Positions 9,006 to 18,657 are shown, numbered from the stretch's first letter. The stretch: 64,000 nt of DNA from Bacillus massilioanorexius (GCF_902374955.1 NZ_CABKRX010000043.1:27967-91966); one strand, 5' to 3'. Notes: generated from the sequence alone by a model not told the origin. A program made the numbers and translations.

Positions 9006-9572
9006 CTATTCTTTTATTCTCGTTTCAGCTTCTTGTAAAGCTTTTTCAGTTTCTTCAAGTATCGACTGAGCTTGATCTGAGCTAGTTTTACCTTCAACAG
9101 CCTCTTTAGTCGATTCAACTGTATTTGCTGGTTCTACTTCATTGTTATCATCATTATCTCTCTTTTTGATATTTTTCACATTTTCAATGATTGTAGATGT
9201 TTGCTTCGATACAGTATTAGTCAATGAACTTGTTTTCGCTTTTGCTGCTTCTGCAAATTCAGTTCCTTTTTCTTTAGCTACTTCTCTAATTTTTTCAGTT
9301 TTTTCAGCTACATTATGTTTAATTAAATCCTTTTTTTCCACTGCAGTATGTTTGATTTGATCTGTTTTCTCTGATAAATGTTTTGCTTTTTCATTAAGTT
9401 CACCGCGTAATTCTTTTCCTGATTTCGGAGCTAAGAAAAGAGCTGTTGCTGCTCCTACTATTCCACCAATTACAGCACCAATCATAAAACCTTTACAACT
9501 ATTTGAACTATTGTCTATATTCGTTTTTGAACTCTCTCTTAAATAGTCTTTTTGATTATCATTAGTCATCAT
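9006..9572 (-). CDS. ytxH: YtxH-family stress protein
   Basis: A 188-residue protein of the YtxH family. Residues about 28-50 form one membrane-associated glycine-zipper segment (GFMIGAVIGGIVGAATALF) ending in the typical APKSGKELR. A long, charged, Lys/Glu-rich helical tail with coiled-coil character follows. The start is ATG at 9572, because GAGGAG lies 7 nt upstream; the longer GTG-initiated frame would start inside that site. It lies 32 bp downstream of ytxG. In B. subtilis the ytxGHJ operon is under sigma-B and sigma-H, and a sigma-B-type promoter is visible before ytxG here. The biochemical role is unknown. Confidence 0.88.
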   Translation of the reverse strand: MMTNDNQKDYLRESSKTNIDNSSNSCKGFMIGAVIGGIVGAATALFLAPKSGKELRGELNEKAKHLSEKTDQIKHTAVEKKDLIKHNVAEKTEKIREVAKEKGTEFAEAAKAKTSSLTNTVSKQTSTIIENVKNIKKRDNDDNNEVEPANTVESTKEAVEGKTSSDQAQSILEETEKALQEAETRIKE

Positions 9573-9604
9573 AATGGATCTCCTCACTTTTTATATTTTT
9601 CGAA

Positions 9605-10108
9605 TTAGTTACGTGAGCGTACAAAACTCTTCTTATCAACTTGATCAGTTTTCTCAATTGTGTATGTAGGATTTACAGTAGTAGATGATTTCTTTTCAGC
9701 TCTTTTTCTTTGCCATAGATTACGTAATTCAAAAAAGGCATTTCCCCACTGAACAACTTGAGCAATCTTATCTTGATTCTGCTCCAATTCTTGTTCTACT
9801 TTCACTGATACTTTTTGTATAGATGTATTAAAATCTTGAATTGATGTACCTATACCTTTAACAGCATCAACAACTGTATTTAAGTTTTCGGATTTCTTTT
9901 GTAAATCCTCAGCCAAAGCATTTGTTTTATTCAATAATAACGTAGACTCCGTAGTTAATCCTTGCAACTGTTTTTCTAAACCAGTTAAAGTATGAGATAC
10001 ACTATCAAGTGTCACTTGCAATGATTTAAGCGTCTTCGTTAAATAGATAACTAAAATAAAAAATGCTATGGCAGCTAAAGCAGCACTTAGATACAAAATA
10101 ATTTCCAT
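9605..10108 (-). CDS. ytxG: DUF948 family general stress protein YtxG
   Basis: A 167-residue protein with one N-terminal membrane helix (residues 3-24, ILYLSAALAAIAFFILVIYL) followed by a long coiled coil (about 28-115) rich in Leu/Thr/Gln heptads, then a basic C-terminus (RKRAEKK). This is the DUF948/YtxG pattern: a bitopic membrane protein with a long helical cytoplasmic part. The start is ATG with a strong GGAGGTG site. It is the first gene of the ytxG-ytxH unit and lies 35 nt from a sigma-B-type -10 element. Stress induction is inferred from that promoter and from B. subtilis; the molecular role is unknown. Confidence 0.88.
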   Translation of the reverse strand: MEIILYLSAALAAIAFFILVIYLTKTLKSLQVTLDSVSHTLTGLEKQLQGLTTESTLLLNKTNALAEDLQKKSENLNTVVDAVKGIGTSIQDFNTSIQKVSVKVEQELEQNQDKIAQVVQWGNAFFELRNLWQRKRAEKKSSTTVNPTYTIEKTDQVDKKSFVRSRN

Positions 10109-10142
10109 ATTTTAACACCTCCAAGGAAGATACTATTCAATA

Positions 10143-10167
10143 GTACCCTTTTTTATACATTATAAAC
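10143..10167 (-). promoter_or_regulatory. Sigma-B-type promoter for ytxGH
   Basis: Minus strand: GTTTAT (10167-10162), a 13-nt spacer, and GGGTAC (10148-10143), against the sigma-B consensus GTTTaa-N13-15-GGGtat. It sits just upstream of ytxG, whose B. subtilis counterpart is known to be sigma-B controlled. Confidence 0.75.
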
Positions 10168-10372
10168 TATTCATTAGCGAAAGCACCGAAAAAAATATTA
10201 CTTCTTCATTATATTCGCAAAAGATATATTACTAAAAATTATAATAAAATTCGGGTACAATATAAAATAGAACTATGATAGTCGAAAGCTCAAATCAATT
10301 TCTTTATTAAGAAGAGTCTTCATACCAAAAGTACCATATCATACGTTCTTAATACAATGGAGGTTATAGATA

Positions 10373-11488
10373 ATGAAAGATCCAAGAATTGATACATTGG
10401 CTAAAAATTTAATCAATTATTCGGTTAAACTTCAAAAAGGAGAAAAGGTTTTAATCGAAAATTTTGGTCTACAAAAAGACCTTGTTAAAGCTCTAGTAAG
10501 AGAAGCTTATGCAGCTGGTGGATATCCTTTTGTCTCTTTAAAAGATCATCAGGTTGATCGCTCCCTGTTATTAGGTGCACAAAAAGAGCAATATGAAATG
10601 ATGGCAGCATTTGAAGCGAATGTCATGAAAGAAATGGATGCCTATATCGGACTTCGAGCTGGAGACAATATCAATGAATTTGCTGATGTTCCAGCTGATA
10701 AAATGAAAATCCAAGGAGATACAATTCAGAAAAAAGTACATAGTGAAATCCGTGTTCCTAAAACAAAATGGGTCGTTATGAGATACCCTACGAATTCTAT
10801 GGCACAACTAGCTAAAACAAGTACTGAAGCTTTTGAAGATTTTTATTTTAATGTTTGCAACTTAGACTATAGTAAGATGAGTCAAGCAATGGATAGCTTG
10901 GTTGATTTAATGAATAAAACAGATAAAGTTCGCTTAACTGGACCTGGTACAGATTTAACATTCTCCATTAAAGATATACCTGCTATTAAATGTGCCGGAG
11001 AAATGAATATTCCAGATGGTGAGGTTTTCACTGCACCAGTAAAAAATTCAGTTAACGGTGTTATCTCATACAATACGCCTTCACCTTATCAAGGTTTCAC
11101 TTTTGAAAATGTAAAACTAACTTTTAAAGATGGTAAAATCATTGAAGCAACAGCTAATGATACAGAACGAATTAACAAGGTATTTGATACTGATGAAGGT
11201 GCTCGTTTCGTTGGAGAATTTGCAATTGGAGTAAATCCTTATATTTTACATCCAATGCAAGATATCCTTTTTGATGAAAAAATCGATGGTAGCTTCCACT
11301 TTACTCCTGGTCAATGTTATGATGAAGCATTTAACGGTAATTCATCGAACATCCATTGGGATTTAGTAAATATTCAACGTCCTGATTACGGCGGAGGAGA
11401 AATATATTTTGATGATGTATTGATTCGTAAAGATGGACGCTTCGTCATTCCTGAGTTAGAATGTCTAAACCCTGAAAACTTAAAATAA
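10373..11488 (+). CDS. M29-family aminopeptidase (AmpS/thermophilic aminopeptidase type)
   Basis: A cytosolic metallo-aminopeptidase of 371 residues, the shorter M29 form; B. subtilis AmpS is nearer 410. The C-terminal catalytic half shows the family metal-site segments: AGEMNIPDGEVFTAP with its glutamates, NPYILHPMQDILFDEK, SFHFTPGQCYDEA and IHWDLVNIQRPDYGGGEIYFDD. These provide the Glu, His and Asp ligands of a two-metal centre. The N-terminal LINYSVKLQKGEKVLIE is typical of the family. The start is ATG with GGAGGT 9 nt upstream. It is monocistronic, diverges from ytxG and is followed by two hairpins. It likely acts in peptide turnover. Confidence 0.9.
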   Translation: MKDPRIDTLAKNLINYSVKLQKGEKVLIENFGLQKDLVKALVREAYAAGGYPFVSLKDHQVDRSLLLGAQKEQYEMMAAFEANVMKEMDAYIGLRAGDNINEFADVPADKMKIQGDTIQKKVHSEIRVPKTKWVVMRYPTNSMAQLAKTSTEAFEDFYFNVCNLDYSKMSQAMDSLVDLMNKTDKVRLTGPGTDLTFSIKDIPAIKCAGEMNIPDGEVFTAPVKNSVNGVISYNTPSPYQGFTFENVKLTFKDGKIIEATANDTERINKVFDTDEGARFVGEFAIGVNPYILHPMQDILFDEKIDGSFHFTPGQCYDEAFNGNSSNIHWDLVNIQRPDYGGGEIYFDDVLIRKDGRFVIPELECLNPENLK

Positions 11489-11525
11489 AAATTCTGTAAG
11501 TGACGTAAAGTAACGTCAATAAAAA

Positions 11526-11556
11526 GAGGGTGTCCAAAAGTTAGATGGACACCCTC
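11526..11556 (+). terminator. Terminator downstream of the M29 aminopeptidase
   Basis: GAGGGTGTCCA pairs perfectly with TGGACACCCTC around a 9-nt loop, with A-rich 5' and T-rich 3' flanks. Confidence 0.85.
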
Positions 11557-11613
11557 TTACATTTTATGTTACTTTCATACTTTTTCTCTTAACCAAAAAT
11601 AACATAAAGCATA

Positions 11614-11663
11614 GGGGCTGTCTGAAAAGTGATGAAAAATCACCTTTCAGACAGCCCCTTTTT
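11614..11663. terminator. Terminator at the murC 3' end
   Basis: GGGGCTGTCTGAAAAGTGAT pairs with ATCACCTTTCAGACAGCCCC with one mismatch, and TTTTT follows on the plus strand. It lies between the convergent aminopeptidase and murC and is one of the longest members of the AAAAGTGAT hairpin family. Confidence 0.85.
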
Positions 11664-11679
11664 ACTATTTGTACAGATT

Positions 11680-12981
11680 CTATTGATTTAAATAGTTTTC
11701 ATATGATTTTTGGAATTTTTGTATATCTCCAGCACCCATAAACAAAATCACACTATTATTGTACTCTTTTAACGGTGAAGGATCTTCTTCTAAAAGTAGT
11801 TCACCATTTGGAATAATATCTAGCAGATCATTTATCGTCAATTTACCTTGGTGCTCCCTAACTGATCCAAATATATCACATAAGAACACTTTATCAGCTA
11901 AGTTAAGACTTTCGGCAAATTGATCTAGGAACTTTTGAGTTCTTGTAAAAGTATGTGGTTGGAATACTGCAATAATATTTCGATCTGGATACTTTTTTCT
12001 AGCTCCATCAATTGTTGCTTTAATTTCAGTTGGATGATGTGCATAGTCGTCCACTAAAATCTGTGTACCAATTACCTTTTCAGAAAATCTTCTTTTTACA
12101 CCAGTAAAAGACAATAACTGTTGTTTTACAACTTCAGCATCAATTTCTTCGTATTTACATAGTGTGATAACAGCTAATGCATTTAACACGTTATGATTAC
12201 CAAAAGTAGGAATTGTAAATGTTTCATAATAAGTATTTCTTACGAAAACATCAAAAGTTGTTCCTTCTTTTGATGTAGAAATATTACGCGCTTGGAAATC
12301 ATTTTCTTCATTAAATCCATAAAAAATAACCGGAACTCGCGCTTGAATTTTTTGAAGCTCACGATCATCACCACAAGCGATAATTCCTTTATGAACTTGA
12401 AGTGCCATTTCCTGAAATGCTTGGAAAACATCGTCCAGACTTTCAAAATAATCCGGATGATCAAAATCAATATTTGTCATGATAGCATAGTCTGGATGAT
12501 AGGATAAAAAGTGACGACGGTATTCACATGCTTCAAAAACGAAGAACTCCGAATCTTTTTCACCTTTACCAGTTCCATCTCCAATTAAGTAAGAAGTAGA
12601 TTTAGCACCACTTATTACATGCGCTAATAAGCCGGTAGTTGATGTTTTTCCGTGAGCACCAGTAATTGCAACACTTGTATAGTTGTTAATAAATTCACCT
12701 AAAAATTTTGGATAGCGAATGATAGGTAGTCCTAGCTCAATCGCTTTCTGAATCTCTTCATGCGTATCAGGAAAGGCATTTCCTGCAATAATTGTCATAT
12801 CACTCTTAATGTTATTCGCATCAAAAGGTAAAATAGGTATGCCAGCATTTTCTAATGCTATTTGAGTAAAAAAATCTTTTTCAATATCTGAACCTTGAAC
12901 ATTATATCCTTTATCATGAAGTATTTGTGCAAGTGCACTCATACCAGATCCTTTAATACCAACAAAATGGTAAACAGTCAT
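11680..12981 (-). CDS. murC: UDP-N-acetylmuramate--L-alanine ligase
   Basis: Cytoplasmic ATP-dependent ligase adding L-Ala to UDP-MurNAc, the first step of the peptidoglycan stem peptide. It has 433 residues, matching B. subtilis MurC. The N-terminal FVGIKGSGMSALAQIL binds UDP; the ATP loop GAHGKTSTTG lies near residues 108-117; FEACEYRRHF and MTNIDFDHPDYF follow; the C-terminal ligase domain contains DDYAHHPTEIKAT and FQPHTFTRT. The ATG at 12981 has GGAGGT 7 nt upstream; the longer frame to 13020 lacks a ribosome site. It is transcribed alone, downstream of the nicotinate phosphoribosyltransferase gene. Confidence 0.97.
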   Translation of the reverse strand: MTVYHFVGIKGSGMSALAQILHDKGYNVQGSDIEKDFFTQIALENAGIPILPFDANNIKSDMTIIAGNAFPDTHEEIQKAIELGLPIIRYPKFLGEFINNYTSVAITGAHGKTSTTGLLAHVISGAKSTSYLIGDGTGKGEKDSEFFVFEACEYRRHFLSYHPDYAIMTNIDFDHPDYFESLDDVFQAFQEMALQVHKGIIACGDDRELQKIQARVPVIFYGFNEENDFQARNISTSKEGTTFDVFVRNTYYETFTIPTFGNHNVLNALAVITLCKYEEIDAEVVKQQLLSFTGVKRRFSEKVIGTQILVDDYAHHPTEIKATIDGARKKYPDRNIIAVFQPHTFTRTQKFLDQFAESLNLADKVFLCDIFGSVREHQGKLTINDLLDIIPNGELLLEEDPSPLKEYNNSVILFMGAGDIQKFQKSYENYLNQ

Positions 12982-13153
12982 ACGGGAACCTCCAACAATC
13001 GTCTTACTGCAGTACAGCATATGACGTTATACATTTTTTAGCCAAACACTCAGTTTTAATTTCTAAAAAATGAGAGTAATTTATTCTATACTCCTAAAAA
13101 AATATTATAGCACAAATAAGTTTTTCATGCCAAACTCTCCATGGACTCGTTTC

Positions 13154-13185
13154 TACTAGTTCAAAAGTTATATTCCGAACTAGTA
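13154..13185. repeat. Inverted repeat upstream of murC
   Basis: TACTAGTTC and GAACTAGTA form a perfect 9-bp stem with a 14-nt loop, ending two bases before the stop codon of the gene at 13187. There is no U-run, so it is a possible weak terminator or processing site. Confidence 0.4.
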
Positions 13186-13186
13186 A

Positions 13187-14293
13187 TCAATCTAATAAAT
13201 CCACTTTTTCCAAGCGCGGATTTGGCCTATATTTCCGCCCTTCTTTAGCTTGAGGTTTACCATTTAGCATAACATTATCCCCTGTAAAACTTACATTTAC
13301 TTTAAGTAAACTACTCCCTATTCCATACATATCTACAGGAACGCCTTGCTTCTCAAACTCTTCAATTCTCTCAACTGTAAATCCACCACTAACCATTATT
13401 TTCACATGATGATAACCTTCGTCATCCAATGCTTTTCGAAGTGCAAAAATCAATTCAGCATTTACCCCTCTTGGGTCAAATGTACCTAATACATGCTGAT
13501 TTCTCAAAAAATATTTATCAATTAGGGTTCTAGATGTATCGATACGAATCGCTTTTAACAAATCACCAAATTCTCTTGCTACTTTTAATGAATCTGTTAT
13601 GACATCATTATTATAATCAACTAATGCTGTAAGAGTATCCTCAGGAAATTTCCTATGATACGCTTTACAGGCAGCAACTATATCACCATCAAATAGTTGA
13701 ATAAGCGCATGGGGCATCGTACCCATACCTTGTTTACCCCACCATTCATTCATTGCATGAGTAGCTTGAGCTGTTGATCCACCTATATATGCAGCATATC
13801 CGTCCCCAGCTTGTTGCGTATAATGATCATCCCTATCTCCCATAAAGATAACCGGTTTTTGAACACCTGAACTTTTTGCCGCTTTTACAACATTATATAC
13901 ATTCGTAGCTACAGATGTTCTACGAGATAGAATTCCATCAATTAAACCTTCTAAGAATCCAAAGTTTTGATACTGTCCCTTTATTGTTAATACAGATTCA
14001 AAGGGTTCGACCATATCACCATCACTTAAAGAGTATATTTCAAGCTCTTCTGGTTTAGTAGCAAATTCTTTAATCAATGAAATTACTTCATCTGTCCCAC
14101 ATAGTACAGCTTTTTTCCTTTGAAAAAATTGCATAACAACTTCGTTTTCAGGACAAAATTCTTCTGCAATCTCTTTTGCCTTTAAAAAATATACAGCAGA
14201 AAACCAACCATCTTTAACACGCGAATCAAATTTAAACGTTCGATTCGTCAATCTGTTAATCTTCCCTTGAAGTTTTAATTCGATTTCCTTCAT
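13187..14293 (-). CDS. Nicotinate phosphoribosyltransferase (short form)
   Basis: Joins nicotinate and PRPP to give nicotinate mononucleotide in NAD salvage. The 368-residue length and the motifs YTQQAGDGYAAYIGGS, MGTMPHALIQLFDGD (family His segment), DTSRTLIDKY and IMVSGGF place it in the type II phosphoribosyltransferase family, in the compact subclass rather than the roughly 490-residue PncB type. The ATG at 14293 is preferred; a TTG two codons upstream (14299) is also compatible with the GAGGGA site. It lies between sftA and murC and is not obviously co-transcribed with either. B. subtilis has no such gene here, as far as I recall. Confidence 0.88.
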   Translation of the reverse strand: MKEIELKLQGKINRLTNRTFKFDSRVKDGWFSAVYFLKAKEIAEEFCPENEVVMQFFQRKKAVLCGTDEVISLIKEFATKPEELEIYSLSDGDMVEPFESVLTIKGQYQNFGFLEGLIDGILSRRTSVATNVYNVVKAAKSSGVQKPVIFMGDRDDHYTQQAGDGYAAYIGGSTAQATHAMNEWWGKQGMGTMPHALIQLFDGDIVAACKAYHRKFPEDTLTALVDYNNDVITDSLKVAREFGDLLKAIRIDTSRTLIDKYFLRNQHVLGTFDPRGVNAELIFALRKALDDEGYHHVKIMVSGGFTVERIEEFEKQGVPVDMYGIGSSLLKVNVSFTGDNVMLNGKPQAKEGRKYRPNPRLEKVDLLD

Positions 14294-14445
14294 AACCAAT
14301 ATATCCCTCTTTTTTCATCGTATGTCGTACAAATCAACACGTATATTAAGAATACCACTTTATGTTTTGACAAACGATTTTTAAGCTTCACTTTATTGTA
14401 AAACTTATATATCAGGATAAGTCTCAAACGTTCTATTTTAATCTA

Positions 14446-17262
14446 TTATCGCATTTGCTTCTCTTGAAGCTGAACCCATTCTTCCATGTCAGCTTTAGTC
14501 ATGAGTACATCGCGTGGTTTACTACCGCGAGCTTCTGATACGATACCATGGCTCTCCATCATGTCTATTAATCTTGCAGCTCTATTGTATCCAATATGAA
14601 ACCTTCTTTGCAGACTAGATGTTGAAGCAGCATTTTGATCGACAATAAATTCACATGCATCAAAAAACAATTCGTCTCTTTCATCCGAAACTTGTGCCTT
14701 TGCCAATAAGTCATCTTGTTGGAATAAGTATTGTGGTTCTTGTTCTTTTTTAACAAAATTAACTACATCCTCGATTTCTTCATCGCTAACGAATGTTCCT
14801 TGCAATCGAACTGTTTTTGAAGAACCATTTTCCAAAAACAACATATCGCCTCGACCAAGTAGTTTTTCAGCTCCTACACTATCAATAATTGTTCTAGAAT
14901 CTACTTGTGAAGAGACAGAAAAGGCAATTCTTGTTGGAATATTAGCTTTTATTAAACCAGTAATAACGTCAACGGAAGGCCTTTGTGTCGCTACAATTAA
15001 ATGAATTCCACATGCTCTCGCCTTTTGTGCAATACGACAGATTGATTCTTCAACCTCAGCCGGAGACATCATCATTAAGTCAGCTAATTCATCGATAACA
15101 ATAACAATATAAGGCATCTTATCAGCCAATTGTCCTGCTTCCTCGGCTTTTTTATTAAATCGTCCAATATCTCTTACACCAGCATGAGCAAATTTTTCAT
15201 ATCTACTTTCCATTTCATCGACAGCCCATTTTAAAGACGCAGTAGCAGCTTTCACATCCGTAATAACAGGACTTACTAAATGTGGAATATCATTATATGG
15301 CGCTAACTCAACCATTTTAGGATCAATCAACAATACTTTAAGCTCTTGTGGCGTCGCCTTATACAGGAGACTCACTAACATTGTATTAATACAAACACTC
15401 TTCCCGGAACCCGTTGCACCTGCAATCAATCCATGAGGCATCTTACGCAAGTCCGTTACTACTGGAGATCCTGTAATATCTAATCCCAAAGCAACAGTAA
15501 GAGGAGATGAACTTTCTAAAAAAGCTGGACTGTCCAAAATCTCTCTTAAAAAAACGGGTCTGCTCTTACGATTTGGAATTTCAATACCAATTGTATGCTT
15601 ACCCGGTATCGGTGCTTCCATTCGGATATCTTGAGCAGCTAAGCAAAGCTTTATATCATCTGTTAAATTCGTTATTTTATTTACTTTGACACCAGCTTCT
15701 GGTTGGACTTCAAACTGTGTAACAGCTGGGCCTTGAGTAATATTTACAACTTTAGCTCGAACATTAAAGTTATGTAATGTTTCATTTAACATGAAGCCTT
15801 GTTGATCTAACCAAGTATCGTCATTTTCACCTTCTATTGCTGGATGTAACAGTTGCAAAGATGGAAACTGATAATAAGGTAAATCTGAATCTATTTGCTT
15901 TGGTTCTACCTTGTTATCAATGGCTTCTACCTTTGGTTCCTCAAATTGAATCGTTTTTTTTTCAGACAAATTTGTTTGCTTATTTAACTTTGCTTTATCT
16001 TGTCTAAGCATTACAACATTAAAAGGGATATGTTTCTTTTTCGGACGTTCAATAGGGTCATTAATAGAGTCTTCAACTATTAATGAAGCACTTTCAGAGA
16101 CATCATAGTTTGCTTCGTCAGCTTTTGCTACTCCAGCGTCCTTTTCAGAATCTATTTGATCTTCCACAAAATTATTATTTTGGGAATCCACACTTTGTTC
16201 CTTTTCATCAGCTTCTTCAATAAGAGGAGCTACTACCAAACTATCAGCTAAATATGCTTCTTCGTATAAGTCAATTGGTGACTCAGTATGCTCTGCAGTT
16301 AATTGAGAAACTTCCTCTTGGCCTGAAGATAAAGTAAGTTCTTCATCTACGGATTCTAACAAGGTATCCTGTTCTATTGCAGTTGCAGTATAATGTTTTG
16401 CTTGTTCTGTTTGCAATTGAATCTGAGAGATTGCATCGCTTTCAATTGTCATTTCATCCTGCACTTGATTACTGAATTCTTTTTTCATTTCAGGTTTATC
16501 AAGTTGTTTTTCAGTGATAGGAGCATTTGCCTCTACCTCTTCTACTCTTCCAATTATGTTTTCATTAGAGACTGATTTATTAGTTTCCACTTCTAAATAA
16601 CGATCATTAGATAGAGCAACTTTACTTTCTTCTACTCCACCGTTTTTTTGTACGTTGTCATAAATTTGCTTAGAATCGGCTTGGGTATGATCCTTCTCTT
16701 TAGTAGCATGAGAATATCGTTCTTCATTCACCTTAACAGATGAAATCTTTTGCTCTTTTTCTTCCTCCATTTGCTTAAGAGGCCTTTGTTGAAAACCATA
16801 CACAGGTGAAGGTGTTTCTGTTGGGCGAAAAGGTCTTTTTTTCTCCTTAATAACCTCTTTTCGAGCTGAGAGTACAGGCTCTTTTTTTATTGTTCTTTTT
16901 TCATTATTGTTTTCTCGATGAGTATTAACATTTTGCCTGTTTACCTTCGGCTTCTTTCTACCTTCATTTGACTGATCAATAGGTAAAGGAAAACGGAATT
17001 CTCCCTTTGGATATTGGTAATTTATTTTCGCATTTATATCTTTAGATTTCGTTTGGAAATCATGTAAATCATCTTGTTTTTTAACAGCAGCAGCTTTTTT
17101 AGGTTGAGTAAAGAATTGACTTTGGTGTTCATTTGTTATTTTTACACCTTTATCTTTTAATGCTTTTAAGTCAAGTTCTTCATCATCTTGAAGAATGATT
17201 TCTTCAATTTCGTATACTGCATCGGCTTTAAACCACTTTTTCAATTTTTTAAGCCATTTCAA
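14446..17262 (-). CDS. sftA: DNA translocase SftA (FtsK/SpoIIIE family)
   Basis: A septum-associated soluble FtsK-like motor that moves DNA away from the closing septum. It has about 938 residues. The N-terminal 470 are acidic, low-complexity and lack membrane helices, as in B. subtilis SftA (YtpS/YtpT) and unlike SpoIIIE. The motor domain carries Walker A GATGSGKS (about 612-619), Walker B IVIVIDELADL (about 720) and ATQRPSVDVITG. A winged-helix gamma domain (about 870-935) ends the protein. The start is probably the TTG at 17262, 5 nt after AAAGAGTGA; the GTG at 17271 would lie inside that site. In B. subtilis ytpR precedes it, but no ytpR is present here. Confidence 0.93.
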   Translation of the reverse strand: MKWLKKLKKWFKADAVYEIEEIILQDDEELDLKALKDKGVKITNEHQSQFFTQPKKAAAVKKQDDLHDFQTKSKDINAKINYQYPKGEFRFPLPIDQSNEGRKKPKVNRQNVNTHRENNNEKRTIKKEPVLSARKEVIKEKKRPFRPTETPSPVYGFQQRPLKQMEEEKEQKISSVKVNEERYSHATKEKDHTQADSKQIYDNVQKNGGVEESKVALSNDRYLEVETNKSVSNENIIGRVEEVEANAPITEKQLDKPEMKKEFSNQVQDEMTIESDAISQIQLQTEQAKHYTATAIEQDTLLESVDEELTLSSGQEEVSQLTAEHTESPIDLYEEAYLADSLVVAPLIEEADEKEQSVDSQNNNFVEDQIDSEKDAGVAKADEANYDVSESASLIVEDSINDPIERPKKKHIPFNVVMLRQDKAKLNKQTNLSEKKTIQFEEPKVEAIDNKVEPKQIDSDLPYYQFPSLQLLHPAIEGENDDTWLDQQGFMLNETLHNFNVRAKVVNITQGPAVTQFEVQPEAGVKVNKITNLTDDIKLCLAAQDIRMEAPIPGKHTIGIEIPNRKSRPVFLREILDSPAFLESSSPLTVALGLDITGSPVVTDLRKMPHGLIAGATGSGKSVCINTMLVSLLYKATPQELKVLLIDPKMVELAPYNDIPHLVSPVITDVKAATASLKWAVDEMESRYEKFAHAGVRDIGRFNKKAEEAGQLADKMPYIVIVIDELADLMMMSPAEVEESICRIAQKARACGIHLIVATQRPSVDVITGLIKANIPTRIAFSVSSQVDSRTIIDSVGAEKLLGRGDMLFLENGSSKTVRLQGTFVSDEEIEDVVNFVKKEQEPQYLFQQDDLLAKAQVSDERDELFFDACEFIVDQNAASTSSLQRRFHIGYNRAARLIDMMESHGIVSEARGSKPRDVLMTKADMEEWVQLQEKQMR

Positions 17263-17518
17263 ATAAATCACTCTTTCTAAAAACTATTATTCATCTCTTT
17301 ATTTTAGCAGTATTTTTGAAAATTTCGAGTAAAAAAAAAAGCATCCCAACTAGTGGACCTTCCAGCAGTGTCACTTTTTTCCTAAACGCCGCTTATGGAT
17401 AGATAATCAATCCATGAATTTCATACTATTTTCTTATCCTCTAATTTAAATACAACAAGATATCAGATAAAAATAGTCGTGAAGTTTGGATTGATTCACT
17501 TTGGGATAGCCTTTATGT

Positions 17519-18322
17519 TTATTTGTTTGTCTTGTTTTTTCCTAATATAAATATCGGTTCAAGTCTATCATCATGATAAAGGAATGATAACGCTGTAATT
17601 GGTACATGCCCACTTGCAAAAAAGCTCATACACATTTGCGCAAGTACATCATAGCCTGTATCGTTTCTAATATCAGCAACAATACATACATCTCCATGAG
17701 GAACAGCTACAGCCATATCGCCTTCTACTTGACTTCTCATGTACTTTAACCATTCTTCATTCAAAATTTTACTTGCATCATACCCATCTTTTGAACTAAC
17801 AAAATAAAATATATTACCAGCAACAGTATCTCGTGCCGTTACTAATGATAGCTTATTTAAATTATCCATAGCTCGTAACTTAAGTTTCTCAACTGACCAG
17901 CCATTTTGTTCAAGCATAGGCTCTGTTATCAATCGATAAGTATTACCTAAATCAAGAGCGTAGTACACTCTTGTTTCTGCAGTATGCTCATCTGTAACAA
18001 ATGCAATATCATCTTGATCCTTCATCGGAAACGATGTACTTCTTATGACTGGATAAATATGTTCTTCTTTATTCTCAAGGCTCTGAACATTTCCCATCAC
18101 TTGCAATGCTTCAGTAACATAATATACCGTTTCTTGAATTGTTGCATCCAAAGCAACCTCAGCTTTAGCAACGATTGGTGGTAAAGATATGGTAATGCCT
18201 TTTTTAGTTGTACTATTTTCTATTCTCAATTCTTCTTTCTCAGCATCATAAGAAAATGTACGATTATTATCTTGCAGCTGCTCACAAAGCAGATTTTTTA
18301 TTTTTTTACTAGTTATCTTCAT
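17519..18322 (-). CDS. ytpQ: DUF1444 family protein YtpQ
   Basis: A 267-residue soluble protein matching B. subtilis YtpQ in length and context. Segments such as SLPPIVAKAEVALDATIQE, FVTDEHTAETRVYYALDLG and FFASGHVPITALSFLYHDD are what I associate with the DUF1444 family. There is no membrane segment or recognisable catalytic motif, and the function is unknown. It follows ytpP by 23 bp, with AAGGAGAAG before its ATG, so the two form an operon. The 256 bp between it and sftA contain no remnant of ytpR that I can recognise. Confidence 0.87.
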   Translation of the reverse strand: MKITSKKIKNLLCEQLQDNNRTFSYDAEKEELRIENSTTKKGITISLPPIVAKAEVALDATIQETVYYVTEALQVMGNVQSLENKEEHIYPVIRSTSFPMKDQDDIAFVTDEHTAETRVYYALDLGNTYRLITEPMLEQNGWSVEKLKLRAMDNLNKLSLVTARDTVAGNIFYFVSSKDGYDASKILNEEWLKYMRSQVEGDMAVAVPHGDVCIVADIRNDTGYDVLAQMCMSFFASGHVPITALSFLYHDDRLEPIFILGKNKTNK

Positions 18323-18345
18323 GGCTCTTCTCCTTGAAAGAGAAT

Positions 18346-18657
18346 TTATAACGATTGTAAGAAGCTTTGAATTTCTTCTTTTGTTTTACGGTCTTTATTA
18401 ACAAATCTACCTAATTCCGATCCAAAGCTATAGACAACAAAACTTGGGATTCCAAAAACATCATTTTCTGCACATATATCTATAAATTGATCTCTGTCAA
18501 CATAAACAAAAGTATAATCTTCAAATTCCGCTTCAATTTCTGGCATAAATGGCTCAATAAATCTGCAATCTGGGCACCAATCAGCTGAAAATAAAAATAC
18601 AACCTTACTATTGTCTTTTAGCTCTTTAAACTGCTTTTCACTTTCTAATACTTTCAT
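18346..18657 (-). CDS. ytpP: Thioredoxin-like protein YtpP
   Basis: A 103-residue thioredoxin-fold protein with redox motif WCPDC (residues 27-31) in place of the classical WCGPC, then the cis-proline segment FGIPSFVVY. It is expected to be a cytosolic dithiol reductase of unknown partner. The start is ATG at 18657, with GGAGGG 8 nt upstream; a TTG codon directly before it is less well spaced. It is the first gene of the ytpP-ytpQ operon. Confidence 0.9.
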   Translation of the reverse strand: MKVLESEKQFKELKDNSKVVFLFSADWCPDCRFIEPFMPEIEAEFEDYTFVYVDRDQFIDICAENDVFGIPSFVVYSFGSELGRFVNKDRKTKEEIQSFLQSL

